Notes: generated from the letters alone by a model not told the origin. Shown: positions 35,345 to 44,046, counted from the first letter of the stretch. The stretch: DNA of 64,000 nucleotides from Nocardia albiluteola (GCF_018860155.1 NZ_JAHKNI010000001.1:1085311-1149310), one strand, 5' to 3'. Numbers and translations: made by a program.

Positions 35345-35968
35345 ATGACATCCACTCTCGGCACCGCCGCCGCATCCGTGCGCAGCCGCGTGCGCATTCC
35401 GCTGACCTTCGGCGACGGGTACTCGACCACCGCCGAGGCGGTCACCTTCGACGGACTCGCCGACGGCCGCGAGCATCTGGCCCTGGTGCTGGGCGAACCC
35501 GGCGCGGTGCCGCTGGTGCGGCTGCATTCGGAATGCCTGACCGGCGATGTGTTCGGCTCGGCCCGCTGCGATTGCGGGCCGCAACTGCGCGAGGCCGTGG
35601 AGCGGATCGCGGAGACCGGCGGGGTGCTGCTGTATCTGCGGCAGGAGGGGCGCGATATCGGGCTGTACAACAAGCTCGACGCGTATGCACTGCAGGACCT
35701 GGGCATGGACACCTATCAGGCGAACACCGCGCTGGGCCTGCCCGAGGACGGGCGCGACTACACCGCCGCCGCGCAGATGCTCGCCGCGCTGGGCCTGCCC
35801 GAGATCGACCTGCTGACCAACAATCCCGACAAGCCGCGCCAGCTGCGCGCGCTGGGTGTGCGGGTGCGCTCCACGGTGCCGACCGGAGTGCACGCCACCC
35901 CGAACAACCTGCGTTACCTGCGTGCCAAGGCCGAGCACACGGGGCATACGATTCGATTGATCGGCTAG
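35345..35968 (+). CDS. ribA: GTP cyclohydrolase II
   Basis: A 207-residue stand-alone GTP cyclohydrolase II, which opens GTP as the first step of riboflavin synthesis. Zinc ligands are C64, C75 and C77 (HSECLTGDVFGSARCDC); the catalytic loop YLRQEGRDIGLYNK and the DLLTNNPDK segment are present. No RibB domain is attached, unlike the usual RibBA fusion of actinobacteria, so this may be a second, regulated copy. ATG 35345 fits homologues; an upstream frame overlaps marR on the other strand. Followed by the dioxygenase gene after 9 bases. Confidence 0.92.
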   Translation: MTSTLGTAAASVRSRVRIPLTFGDGYSTTAEAVTFDGLADGREHLALVLGEPGAVPLVRLHSECLTGDVFGSARCDCGPQLREAVERIAETGGVLLYLRQEGRDIGLYNKLDAYALQDLGMDTYQANTALGLPEDGRDYTAAAQMLAALGLPEIDLLTNNPDKPRQLRALGVRVRSTVPTGVHATPNNLRYLRAKAEHTGHTIRLIG

Positions 35969-35977
35969 GAGGCGCGT

Positions 35978-36769
35978 ATGTCCACCACTGAGAATCCCGC
36001 CGCCGCCCGCATGCCGGTGCTGTATCTGAGTCACGGGGCGCCGCCCCTGGCCGATGATCCGATGTGGCCCGGGCAACTTGCCGCGTGGTCGGCCGAATTG
36101 CCCAGGCCGAAGGCAATTCTCGTGGTGTCCGCGCACTGGGAGGACGCACCGGTGACGCTCGGCGCCACCACGACCGTGCCGCTGGTCTACGACTTCTGGG
36201 GATTCCCGGATCACTATTACACCGTGCGATATCCCGCCCCGGGCGCTCCTGAGCTGGCGGCGAAAGTGCGTGCCCTGCTGGGTGATTCGGTGCACGAGGC
36301 GCCGGAGCGCGGGCTCGATCACGGCGCCTACGTGCCGCTGGTCGAGATGTTCCCGGACGCCGACATCCCGGTGCTGCAGCTGTCGATGCCGACCCTGGAT
36401 CCGGTGGGCCTGTTCGAGCTGGGCCGTCGCCTCGCGCCGCTGCGCGAGGAGGGCGTATTGCTCATCGGCAGCGGGTTTTTCACGCACAACCTGCGCGAGA
36501 TGACGCCCGGCGCCGCCGCGGACGAGGCGCCGTCGTGGTCCAGGGAATTCGACGACTGGGGCCGGGAAACCCTGGCCGCGGGGGATATCGACGCCCTGCT
36601 GAACTTCCGGCACGCCGCACCCGCCGCGCAGCGCGCCCACCCCCGCATCGAACACTTCGCGCCGTTGTTCGTGACCCTGGGTGCCGGTGAGTCCGACCTG
36701 AATTCGCGCCGCACCCCCATCGAGGGTTTCTGGTACGGCCTGGCGAAGCGCTCCATCCAACTCGGCTGA
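35978..36769 (+). CDS. LigB/DODA-family extradiol dioxygenase (YgiD-like)
   Basis: A 263-residue non-haem metal dioxygenase. His motifs LYLSHGAPP, VVSAHWE, GLDHGAYVPL and FFTHNL are all present, giving the usual metal and catalytic ligands. Homologues cleave catechol-type rings, for example DOPA. AGGAGG lies before ATG 35978, close behind ribA. The MarR repressor suggests induction by aromatic compounds. The true substrate is unknown. Confidence 0.88.
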   Translation: MSTTENPAAARMPVLYLSHGAPPLADDPMWPGQLAAWSAELPRPKAILVVSAHWEDAPVTLGATTTVPLVYDFWGFPDHYYTVRYPAPGAPELAAKVRALLGDSVHEAPERGLDHGAYVPLVEMFPDADIPVLQLSMPTLDPVGLFELGRRLAPLREEGVLLIGSGFFTHNLREMTPGAAADEAPSWSREFDDWGRETLAAGDIDALLNFRHAAPAAQRAHPRIEHFAPLFVTLGAGESDLNSRRTPIEGFWYGLAKRSIQLG

Positions 36770-36957
36770 GTGCGGGCTCGATTCGCGTTGTACCGTCTGC
36801 TGTAACAAAGCCTCAATACTCGGCGAATCCTGGTTGTGGTCGTCGCGCACCGCGTCGACCTGGACAGATCATCACGAACAGGACATTCCTCTCTGTTGGG
36901 GGTGGGGATCGGTTCTGCTTTGGCATGCCGACTTGGGCGAAGAAGAAAGGGAGCTTT

Positions 36958-37482
36958 ATGAGCAAGCAGCAGACGACGATTCGACGCGGAATTCCGGGCG
37001 GGCGGCTGTCCCGGATCGGGGCCGCGATCGCCGGGACGATCCTGGCCACCGGTGCGATCGCGATTGCCGGTACCGGCGTTGCGAATGCGACCGCGGTGCC
37101 GGTGGATCCGTCCGGATATCTGGTCGGCAACACCGTGTATTTCACCGCCCCCAACCTGGGGAATTGCGCCATGCAGTCGAATGGCTGGGTCGGTTGCGAC
37201 CTGGCCCAGACCGAGAATTGGGCCGGTTTCCAGGTCTCCAATATCGGGATTGATCTGGGGTTCCTGCCCGCGCATCCGGCCATCGGCCCGATCGGCACGC
37301 ACGGCCAGGCCGGTAGTCGCCAGCTCGTACCGCCGGCCCCCGCGCCGGGGCAGGCCTACGGTCCGGATGCGAGCATCAGCTACGGCGGGGCGACGTGCAC
37401 GGTCAGCGGGTTCCGTGCGGAGGTTTCGTGCAACTCGCAGGGGCACAGCTTCAGCTTCGGGTTTACCGAGGGCTACAACTGA
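36958..37482 (+). CDS. Small secreted protein
   Basis: A 174-residue protein with a basic, then hydrophobic signal peptide (residues 1-~44) ending near VANA/TAVP. The mature part has four Cys in two close pairs (GNCAMQSNGWVGCD and ATCTVSGFRAEVSC), suggesting two disulfides, and ends in an aromatic stretch. ATG 36958 has AAAGGGAG 5 bases upstream. No family is recognised; similar Cys-paired exported proteins are common in Nocardia. It overlaps the convergent aminotransferase by 10 bases. Confidence 0.75.
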   Translation: MSKQQTTIRRGIPGGRLSRIGAAIAGTILATGAIAIAGTGVANATAVPVDPSGYLVGNTVYFTAPNLGNCAMQSNGWVGCDLAQTENWAGFQVSNIGIDLGFLPAHPAIGPIGTHGQAGSRQLVPPAPAPGQAYGPDASISYGGATCTVSGFRAEVSCNSQGHSFSFGFTEGYN

Positions 37483-38594
37483 GACTTCGGCGGCACAGGT
37501 AATCCTCTGGTGTGCTTGTGCCGCCGCAATCGGTGAGTTGAGCGGGATCGGTTGTCGCCGAGGACTTTCAGGGCGCGGTCGACGTCCTCGGCGGTGTTGT
37601 AGATGTGGAAGGCGAAGCGGAGGAGTCCGTTTCGGGAGGTCGCGATGACTCCCGCGGGCGCGAGGCGGTTCGCTCGGTCGTCCTCGTTGAGGATGGTCAC
37701 TATGGGGGAATCGCCGGGAAATGCGGGAATTCCCAGATCGGCCAGGCCGGAGCGGAAGCGCTGGGCCAAGGCCAGGTCATGGGCGCCGACGGCCTCGACG
37801 GTCAGCTCGTCGATCAGGTCGAGGCCGATCAGGGTCGCGACGACGCCCAGGCCGTCGGGGGTGCTGTCGTGGCGGCGGGCGGTGTCGGCAAGGCGTTGGG
37901 GCGCATACATTTCCGCCCAGCGATCGGCGGCGGCGTACCAGCCGGGGGCGGTGGGGCGGGCGGCGTGCGCGGCCTCGGGGTTGATCGCCAGCAGGCTGGT
38001 GCTACGCGCGCCGAGCAGCCATTTGTAGGTGGCGCCCACCCAGAAATCCGCGTCGGCGAAACGCAGCGGCAGCCATCCGGCCGCCTGGGAGACGTCGAGC
38101 AGGAGCAGGGCGTCGTGGGCCTTCGTGGCTGCGCGCAGCTCGGCAGCGTCGACGGTCCGGCCGTCGACGGACTGGGCGAGAGCGACCGCGACCAGGGCGG
38201 TTTCGGGCCGCACCTCCTGTGCCAGGCGCTCCAGCGGGACGATGCGGACGGCGAGATCGCCGCGATAGCGGAACGGATTGGTCACCGAGGCGAAATCGCC
38301 CTCGGCCAAGAGCACTTCCACGCCGGCGGGTAGTCCCGCGGCGACCGGGCCGATCAGGCTGCCCACCGTATTGCTCACCGCGACATCGTCTTTCGACGCT
38401 CCCGGGAGAAGCCGGGCGTAGGCCGCGCGGAGTTGATCCACGGCGTCGTGATTGTCCGGCGCTCGCCGCCCCGACCTCCAGTCGTGGAGGATCTGCTCGA
38501 ACGCCGCCACCGTGCGGGCCGGTGGCAAGCCGTACGCCGCGGTGTTGAGGTAGGTGGTATCGGGATCGAATTCGCCAGGCGCCAGGGAGTTCAT
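37473..38594 (-). CDS. Class V aminotransferase-fold PLP enzyme
   Basis: A 373-residue PLP enzyme of the cysteine desulfurase/isopenicillin epimerase-like group. It begins with the substrate segment YLNTAAYGLPP, followed by the NTVG phosphate site, the PLP-pairing Asp in LLLLDVSQAAGW, and the Schiff-base Lys in VGATYKWLLGA. Serine/cysteine lyase, desulfurase or epimerase activity are all possible. The C-terminal tail is basic (HRLRRHKH) and unusual. Stands alone. Confidence 0.85.
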   Translation of the reverse strand: MNSLAPGEFDPDTTYLNTAAYGLPPARTVAAFEQILHDWRSGRRAPDNHDAVDQLRAAYARLLPGASKDDVAVSNTVGSLIGPVAAGLPAGVEVLLAEGDFASVTNPFRYRGDLAVRIVPLERLAQEVRPETALVAVALAQSVDGRTVDAAELRAATKAHDALLLLDVSQAAGWLPLRFADADFWVGATYKWLLGARSTSLLAINPEAAHAARPTAPGWYAAADRWAEMYAPQRLADTARRHDSTPDGLGVVATLIGLDLIDELTVEAVGAHDLALAQRFRSGLADLGIPAFPGDSPIVTILNEDDRANRLAPAGVIATSRNGLLRFAFHIYNTAEDVDRALKVLGDNRSRSTHRLRRHKHTRGLPVPPKSQL

Positions 38595-38823
38595 GCATCC
38601 ACGATCGCGCCGGGCACTGTTTTCGGTCTATAGCCAGCGGCCGGATCGTGGACCGCGCGAGCGGGCTGCGTGTGGACGAAATGAGGACTACCGCGGCGCA
38701 GCACCGGTGGTCGAAGTGCCCGCAGAGTGAACGTTGGGTAAGCGGTCGGCCGTTGTACCGGCGCGGCCGTCCGACGCCAGTTACGATGTGGCTGAATACA
38801 AGTCGTGGTGGAGGGCGAGGGGG

Positions 38824-39255
38824 ATGGGGTTGTTCTTCGAGCACCCGGCGGCGGTGCCACAGGATGTTATTCAGACCGTGATGCGGCAGGCGCTGCTGGA
38901 TCCGGCGCCGGCCGATGCCGCCGCCGAGGCCGCCCGGCTCATGCAGATGCTCGGTTCCAACGATCCCCGGCTCACCGGTGCGATCGCGACCGCCCTGAAG
39001 ACCACCCCGCCGTCCCCGGAGCAGGCCGATAAGCAGGCCCAAACCGCTGCCGCCACACTGCAGTCCGTCGGTCCCGCCCGGTTCTACTGGGGACGGGCGA
39101 TGATCTCGGTCGGCCTGTTCGCCGTGCTCGCGGGCATGGGGTTCTGGTCGGACACCGCCCACGACGCAACCTCCGCGACCGCGTTCTTCGGCTTTGCCGG
39201 GGCGGTATTCGGGGTGGTCACGACGTTGCTGTCGACGGAGAAGGCGCGGACCTGA
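38824..39255 (+). CDS. Small membrane protein of unknown function
   Basis: A 143-residue protein. The N-terminal half is soluble and Ala/Pro-rich, and two hydrophobic segments follow (about 82-103 and 115-135: RAMISVGLFAVLAGMGFW and AFFGFAGAVFGVVTTLL). ATG 38824 was chosen for the GGAGGG run a few bases upstream; the frame opens further 5'. The gap of 230 bases before it shows nothing recognisable. No family known. Confidence 0.55.
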   Translation: MGLFFEHPAAVPQDVIQTVMRQALLDPAPADAAAEAARLMQMLGSNDPRLTGAIATALKTTPPSPEQADKQAQTAAATLQSVGPARFYWGRAMISVGLFAVLAGMGFWSDTAHDATSATAFFGFAGAVFGVVTTLLSTEKART

Positions 39256-39523
39256 GGGTAGCTGGCTGGGGTTGGTCTTAGGTTCCCGGTCGGGCACGGT
39301 CGACGTGCACGCAACCGCGGAGTGTGATGACGCCGAGGCCGAGCCGGCGGGGAGCTGGTCGTGGATGGCGAGCCGCTCGCGACGCCCGCGCGCCGTCGAT
39401 CGGGCCGGAAATGGGCTGTCGAGGCGAAAAGTGCAGGTGGGGGCCAGGTCTGGCCGGGGATGGGCACCGCACCTGAGCATACGGTACCGTCGGATGCGCA
39501 CGAGGAGGAGGGGATTCGGCGCG

Positions 39524-41437
39524 ATGACAGCTGCCCAAGAACTGGCTTTGCCTACTGTGGGAGAGTTTTTGAGTGCCGTCGGGGTGGCGGCGCAGGTGGT
39601 GTATCCCGAGCATCCGGGGGCACCTGTTGTGTCACTTGACATTCCGTACGACTGGCACGAGGTGATCCGGGAGGTCCTGCCGGCGGCGTTCGGCGCGTGG
39701 GCGCTGCCCCCGGAGGAGGACGCACCGCCGCAGGAGGCCGGGTGGGTCGACAATGCCGTGGTGATGGTCTGGCGGATGTCGCGGCCGGTCGATCCCGCGG
39801 CCGTCATGCGGTGCGCGTTCACCGATTCGCGGCGCCTGCCCGACTGGCAGGAGCGCCGCACGAAGACCGAGGACTGCGACGGTTTCCCCTCGGCCGCCAT
39901 CTCGGGCACGTACACCTTTGGCGAACTGAGCCTTTGGGTATCCACCCGCTACCTGATGGCAGGCACCCCCACCGGCCAGTATCTGCTGCAACTGTCCGTC
40001 ACCACCCGCGCCTACGACGACCGGGACGGCCGCTTCATCGCCGGATCCCTGGGCGTGCAAAGCCCGATCATGCAGCCCCCACCCGCGGCCCACGCCCTAC
40101 GCTCCGAACCATCCGGCCCGCACACCCGGCCCGAGCCCGCCGTCCCGCCTCTCCAGTCCGAGCCGCCCGCACCGCTCGCATGGTCGGAGGCGGAACCGGT
40201 CGCGCGACCCGAATCGGCCGCACACTCCGGGCCTTTGGCATCGGTTGCGCGATCGGATTACTCGCCTGCCGAAATGCGGTCGGGGCCACTGGATTCGGTC
40301 CGGCGCGCCGAATCTCCCCTTGCGTGGTCCGAGTCGCTGGATTCGGTTGTGGGGTCGGATTCGTTGGCGTCCGAGTTACGACCGGAGTCGGTGGAATCGC
40401 CTCGGCGTGCCGAAACTGCTGTCGCGTGGTCTGAGTCGTCGAATTCGGTCCGGCGCGCCGATTCTCCCGTTGTGTGGTCCGAGTCGCTGGATTCGGTTGT
40501 GGGGTCGGATTCGTTGGCGTCCGAGTTACGACCGGAGTCGGTGGAATCGCCTCGGGGTGCCCAAACTGCTGTCGGGTGGTCTGAGTCGTCGGATTCCTTC
40601 CCGCGCAACGAATCTCCTGTTGCGTGGTCCGAGTCGCCGGGTGTGGACGAGTGGGCGGATGAGGGAGAGTGGGACGAGTCGTCGGATGCGCGCGGCCGGA
40701 CCAAGTCCGCTGGTGGTGGGTCGTTCGCGTCGCGCGACGTAGGTGAGTGGACCGATGCGGGGGAATGGTCGGAGCCGGCGGATTCGCGTCCGGGTGCTGA
40801 ATCCGCTGCCGCGTGGTCGGATTCGGCGGATTCGGCCATGCGCGACGAATCCGATGCCGTGTGGACCGGGCCGCTGGAGGCGGTGGGCGGGTCCGAATCT
40901 GCTGCCGGGGTTCGGTCCGATGCGGTGCGGTCGGAGTTGGCTGGGGAGGGGTGGTCTCGGGAGCGGGCGCCGTTGGCTTGGTCGGAGGCGCCGGATGTGG
41001 ATGGGCGGTCGGAGGCGGCGCCGTTGGCTTGGTCGGAGGCGCCGGATCTCGAGGGGCGGTCCGAGTCGATGCCGTTGGCTTGGTCCGAGTCGCCGGATCT
41101 GAATGAGGTGGAATCGGCTGGTGGCGCATGGTCCGAGTCGTCCGACGAGGGGGAGTGGGGGGATGAGGATGACTGGGACGAGTCGGATGAGGATGAGGGG
41201 GAATGGGTGGAGGAGGACGAGGAGGCCGATGTGGGGGAGTCGGCCGAGCCTGAGCCGCCGGTGACTTGGGCGGAGACGCCGAGTCTGGTTGTTCGGTCCG
41301 AATCCGTCGCTGCCGGAGGGCAATCCGAGCCGCCGCCCGTTGTGCGTGACGCGTTGCTGCCCGTGCTGGGGGCCGAGAGTGGGCCGGAGCCCGAGGCCGA
41401 CGCACATCGATCTGGGAACGTGGACTTCCATATCTGA
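39524..41437 (+). CDS. LpqN/LpqT-domain protein with long repetitive acidic tail
   Basis: A 637-residue protein. Residues ~8-170 form an LpqN/LpqT-like domain (VVSLDIPYDWHEVIREV, TYTFGELSLWVSTRYLM, QYLLQLSVTT) but without the lipoprotein signal usual in that family. From ~175 to the end the protein is Ser/Glu/Ala/Trp-rich and very acidic, with more than ten copies of an AWSES/AWSEA motif. These include two perfect-length 50-residue repeats (257-306 and 307-356), a partial third, and three 17-residue repeats (about 482-532). It resembles an intrinsically disordered scaffold. ATG 39524 is preferred; a purine-rich tract (GAGGAGGAGG) precedes it by ~12 bases. Function unknown. Confidence 0.7.
   Translation: MTAAQELALPTVGEFLSAVGVAAQVVYPEHPGAPVVSLDIPYDWHEVIREVLPAAFGAWALPPEEDAPPQEAGWVDNAVVMVWRMSRPVDPAAVMRCAFTDSRRLPDWQERRTKTEDCDGFPSAAISGTYTFGELSLWVSTRYLMAGTPTGQYLLQLSVTTRAYDDRDGRFIAGSLGVQSPIMQPPPAAHALRSEPSGPHTRPEPAVPPLQSEPPAPLAWSEAEPVARPESAAHSGPLASVARSDYSPAEMRSGPLDSVRRAESPLAWSESLDSVVGSDSLASELRPESVESPRRAETAVAWSESSNSVRRADSPVVWSESLDSVVGSDSLASELRPESVESPRGAQTAVGWSESSDSFPRNESPVAWSESPGVDEWADEGEWDESSDARGRTKSAGGGSFASRDVGEWTDAGEWSEPADSRPGAESAAAWSDSADSAMRDESDAVWTGPLEAVGGSESAAGVRSDAVRSELAGEGWSRERAPLAWSEAPDVDGRSEAAPLAWSEAPDLEGRSESMPLAWSESPDLNEVESAGGAWSESSDEGEWGDEDDWDESDEDEGEWVEEDEEADVGESAEPEPPVTWAETPSLVVRSESVAAGGQSEPPPVVRDALLPVLGAESGPEPEADAHRSGNVDFHI
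40292..40591 (+). repeat. Tandem 150-bp coding repeat
   Basis: Unit 1 is 40292-40441 and unit 2 is 40442-40591, nearly identical over the middle 100 bases; a partial third copy follows to about 40637. The 150-base period is 50 codons, so copy-number change would not shift the frame. Confidence 0.9.
40967..41119 (+). repeat. Three tandem 51-bp coding repeats
   Basis: Units at 40967-41017, 41018-41068 and 41069-41119 encode 17-residue repeats starting with PLAWSEA or PLAWSES (one preceding residue A or M). In frame within the LpqN-domain gene. Confidence 0.85.
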
Positions 41438-41670
41438 GGTCGGTGATTGGGCCGACGCGACTTCCCTCGCTCCAGGGGATCATGTCGGCTCATATGCCCA
41501 TCGCGTCTTCCTCGGCAACGACATGCTGCGCTACGCCGACGATCGCGGGCGGCCGTGGCGTGACTCGTGCGTGCTGGGTGCACCGTGACCGGATCGTCGT
41601 CCGCATCATTACCGAGGCTGCGAGCGCTCGGCGCGACTGCGGTGGGGGCTAGGGCACCGGGATCGCTGCG

Positions 41671-41877
41671 CTAGAGCACCGGGAGCTCGGTCGAGCCGTT
41701 CGGATCCGGCAGCAGGCACCATTCCGTCGCCGACACCATGTCGCAAACCGCGCCGAATCGTGGGCCACCGTGCCGGACTTGGTCGGAGCCGGCGTCGATG
41801 CTGTGTCCCGCATTCGATGAACCGTGCGGCGCACAGTGATCCGAGTCACTGTGATGGGCCCCATGTTTGTGCCGCAA
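41671..41877 (-). CDS. Hypothetical short ORF in gene-poor gap
   Basis: A 68-residue frame with a plausible soluble composition: His-rich start, then CDMVSATEWCLLPDPNGS with two Cys near the end. No signal peptide and no known domain. The rest of the gap 41438-41997 shows no convincing gene; a 50-residue fragment in another frame (41440-41588) looks protein-like but lacks a start. Treat as tentative. Confidence 0.25.
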   Translation of the reverse strand: MRHKHGAHHSDSDHCAPHGSSNAGHSIDAGSDQVRHGGPRFGAVCDMVSATEWCLLPDPNGSTELPVL

Positions 41878-41997
41878 TGGACCCGGCTGACCAGCGGCGT
41901 TGCCATGTCGTTACGATGTATGGACTATCGAGGGTGGAGTTCGATCAAGGGTGCTCGGGCGGGTGAGTGATGCGAGCGGCCGGAAGGATCGAAACCA

Positions 41998-42516
41998 ATG
42001 CCAGGGACCCTGGGGGATATTCCAGCCAACTATCTGCGGCGTGCCCAGCCGGATCCGGGCTCGCTCTCGCCCAGGGTTCCCGCCCATCCGGACGCGTCGA
42101 ATATCTGGCAGCGTGCGAAAACGGTGGTGGTCACCCGCATTACCGGGCCACAGGAGCTGGTCACGGCGCCGCGTCTGGTGGTTCCGGTCGGGCAGAATCA
42201 GCTCGCGTTCCGGGTGTCGTCGTACGGCACCGAGGCCGATCAGCTGGCCCGCGACGGCCGCGTGCTCGTCCAGCCCGGTGATTGGCGCGGCAATCCTGCC
42301 CTCGGCTCGCAGCAGCGGCAGGGCCGTGCCCAGGTGGTTACCGGCGGCACCCTGCTGCCGCCCGTCCATGCGGCGTTCGAGGCGAAATACCGCTGGCAGA
42401 CCTCCCTGGCCAAGATGGCGCACCGCCTGTCGAGCGGGGCCGCACCCTACGGGGACCTGATCGTGCTGGTCACTGTCTTCGAACCTATGCAAGCGCTGAC
42501 GCCCGGGCCGCGCTGA
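41998..42516 (+). CDS. Hypothetical protein, possible flavin/split-barrel type
   Basis: A 172-residue soluble protein beginning MPGTLGDIPANYLRR. A beta-rich middle (KTVVVTRITGPQELVTAPRL, QLAFRVSSYGTEADQLARDG, VLVQPGDWRGNP) vaguely resembles deazaflavin- or FMN-binding split-barrel proteins, but no decisive motif is seen. A low-complexity GCC-rich stretch follows the stop. Called real for its codon use and length. Confidence 0.5.
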   Translation: MPGTLGDIPANYLRRAQPDPGSLSPRVPAHPDASNIWQRAKTVVVTRITGPQELVTAPRLVVPVGQNQLAFRVSSYGTEADQLARDGRVLVQPGDWRGNPALGSQQRQGRAQVVTGGTLLPPVHAAFEAKYRWQTSLAKMAHRLSSGAAPYGDLIVLVTVFEPMQALTPGPR

Positions 42517-42607
42517 CGGCTGGACTGCGTTGGCGCCTGGGCTGCGTTGGCGGCCGCGCCGCGCTGATGGCCGCGCCGCGCTCACGCTCGCGTCGCGCCG
42601 AGATAGC

Positions 42608-43411
42608 TCAGTCGACCAGGGCGCCGGCGGACAGATTGACGATGGTGCCCGTGATGGCCCCGGCCCGGTCCGAGGCCAGGAATGCGGCCGTCTCCGCCAC
42701 TTCGGACAGCGTGGGCAGTCTTTTCAGCAGCGTTCCCTGCACCATCCCGCCGTCCTCGAGGAATTCCGGGACCGACTGCCCTGCCGCCGCCGCGAACTGT
42801 TCGAAGAGCTCCCCGGTGTAGGAGCCGGCGGCGGGTGCATCGATCACGGCATGTGGACGGATGCCGACGACCCGGATGTTTCGGGGCGCCAGCTCAGCGG
42901 CCAGTAATCGCGAAAACGCCTCCTTACCCGCCGCACTCACGCCGTGCCCGAGGATGCCGCCCGCCGCAAATTTCGCGCCCGGCTCGGAGAGCGTCACGAT
43001 GACACCCGGTCCCATGTGTCGCGCCACGGCCTTGCTCGTGATGAACTGCGCGCGCAGGAATTCGTCGATCGGTCGCATGAACTCCTCCAGCGAGAGATCC
43101 GCCAGCATCGTCCCCTGGTCGTGCATGAAACTCACTGCGTTGAGGGCGATATCGATGCCGCCCGCGCTCGCCGCCACCGCGTCGGCATGCTCGTCGACCG
43201 CCCGTTGATCGAGCACATCGACCTCTGCGATCTCGGCCGTTCCCCCGTCGTCGGCGATATCACGCGCCACCGCAACGAGTTTCGCCCGCGTCCGTCCGGC
43301 TAGAAAGACCCGGGCCCCTTCCCGGGCGAATACCCGCGCAACGGCGCCGCCGATAGCGCCACCGCCGCCGTAGATTACGGCGTTCTTACCCTCGAGCATC
43401 AATCCGCTCAT
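42608..43411 (-). CDS. SDR-family oxidoreductase lacking the catalytic Tyr
   Basis: A 267-residue Rossmann protein. The cofactor loop is YGGGGAIGGAVARVFAREGA, with an NADP-type R at 40 (LAGRTRAKL). NAVS replaces NNAG. The YxxxK motif is changed: K163 (SAAGKEAF) is there, but the Tyr position (159) is Ser. The conserved Ser lies in VTLSEP. It may be inactive, or use another mechanism as some divergent SDRs do. It is transcribed away from a degenerate repeat array downstream of arsR. Confidence 0.8.
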   Translation of the reverse strand: MSGLMLEGKNAVIYGGGGAIGGAVARVFAREGARVFLAGRTRAKLVAVARDIADDGGTAEIAEVDVLDQRAVDEHADAVAASAGGIDIALNAVSFMHDQGTMLADLSLEEFMRPIDEFLRAQFITSKAVARHMGPGVIVTLSEPGAKFAAGGILGHGVSAAGKEAFSRLLAAELAPRNIRVVGIRPHAVIDAPAAGSYTGELFEQFAAAAGQSVPEFLEDGGMVQGTLLKRLPTLSEVAETAAFLASDRAGAITGTIVNLSAGALVD

Positions 43412-43424
43412 GTCGGACTCCGTT

Positions 43425-43780
43425 TCATTGATGGGCGAGATCAGTGGAGCCTGATCCGCGATGTGTTGGATGGGTTCAGGTACGAGTACCGATGCACCGT
43501 AAGTTCATTCATTGGTCGAGGTCGGTCGCGATGTCCGGCAAATCTCATGGACGACCTGCTCGATGCGGTTCAGGTACGGGTCTCGGTATGCTCCAACCGA
43601 CTCATTGATGCCGGAACTTTGTGGCGGTGCCGACGGGAATTCGATCCGCGATGTCTTTATGCGATTGATGTGCAAGTCTTGTTGCACCGCACTCTTATTC
43701 ATTGATGCTTCGGTCGATCGCGCTGCTGACGCTGGATCTCCTCCGCGATGTGCTTGATGCGGTTCAGGCGCAAATCCCAC
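43425..43780 (-). repeat. Degenerate ~96-bp repeat array derived from the arsR 3' end
   Basis: Four units on the minus strand, anchored at CTGAACCGC-type motifs (+ strand 43759, 43661, 43565 and 43471; spacings 98, 96 and 94). Unit 0 is the real arsR C-terminus (AAWDLRLNRIKHIAEEI); unit 2 reads AYRDPYLNRIEQVVHEI; units 1 and 3 are less conserved. Each ends near CAATGA. The array lies between arsR and the SDR start. Confidence 0.75.
43505..43702 (-). CDS. Possible 65-residue ORF coupled to arsR, formed by repeat units
   Basis: ATG 43702 overlaps the arsR TGA (ATGA). The frame runs through repeat units 1 and 2 and contains LHINRIKTSRIEF and DPYLNRIEQVVHEI, decayed copies of the arsR C-terminal helix. 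It has no DNA-binding domain. Probably a relic, though overlap-coupled translation is possible. Confidence 0.3.
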   Translation of the reverse strand: MNKSAVQQDLHINRIKTSRIEFPSAPPQSSGINESVGAYRDPYLNRIEQVVHEICRTSRPTSTNE

Positions 43781-44046
43781 GCTGCCCCAACAGCTTTCAG
43801 CTGCCGGATCGCGCGCGACAGCTGGGCCTGGTCGACCTCGTAGCGCCGTTCGCGGCCCATGGGCGTCGCATGCACGAGCCCGGCACGATCCAGGACGCCG
43901 AGGTGCTTGGTGACGGCCTGGCGGGTGATCGGGAGACGTTCGCTCAGGCTGGTGGGTGTGCCGGAACCCTCCGTGAGCAGCTGGTCGAGCAGGCGGCGCC
44001 GGATCGGGTCGCCGATCGCGGACCAGAGCTGGTCCTCGTCGATCAT
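43699..44046 (-). CDS. ArsR-family winged-helix regulator
   Basis: A 115-residue repressor. It begins MIDEDQLWSAIGDPIRRRLLD, with the recognition helix in SERLPITRQAVTKHLGVLDRAGLV, a wing with GRERRYEVD, and an Arg-rich helical tail. It overlaps the upstream SRPBCC gene by 4 bases (ATGA), the reverse of the more usual order, arsR then SRPBCC. No metal-binding Cys motif is visible, so it is probably not a metal sensor. Two palindromes upstream of the operon are its likely operators. Confidence 0.9.
   Translation of the reverse strand: MIDEDQLWSAIGDPIRRRLLDQLLTEGSGTPTSLSERLPITRQAVTKHLGVLDRAGLVHATPMGRERRYEVDQAQLSRAIRQLKAVGAAWDLRLNRIKHIAEEIQRQQRDRPKHQ

Noticed and set aside
41440..41652. Protein-like fragments in two frames after the LpqN-domain gene
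   Set aside because: No start, no ribosome site and no family; could be a small frameshifted relic but evidence is too thin.
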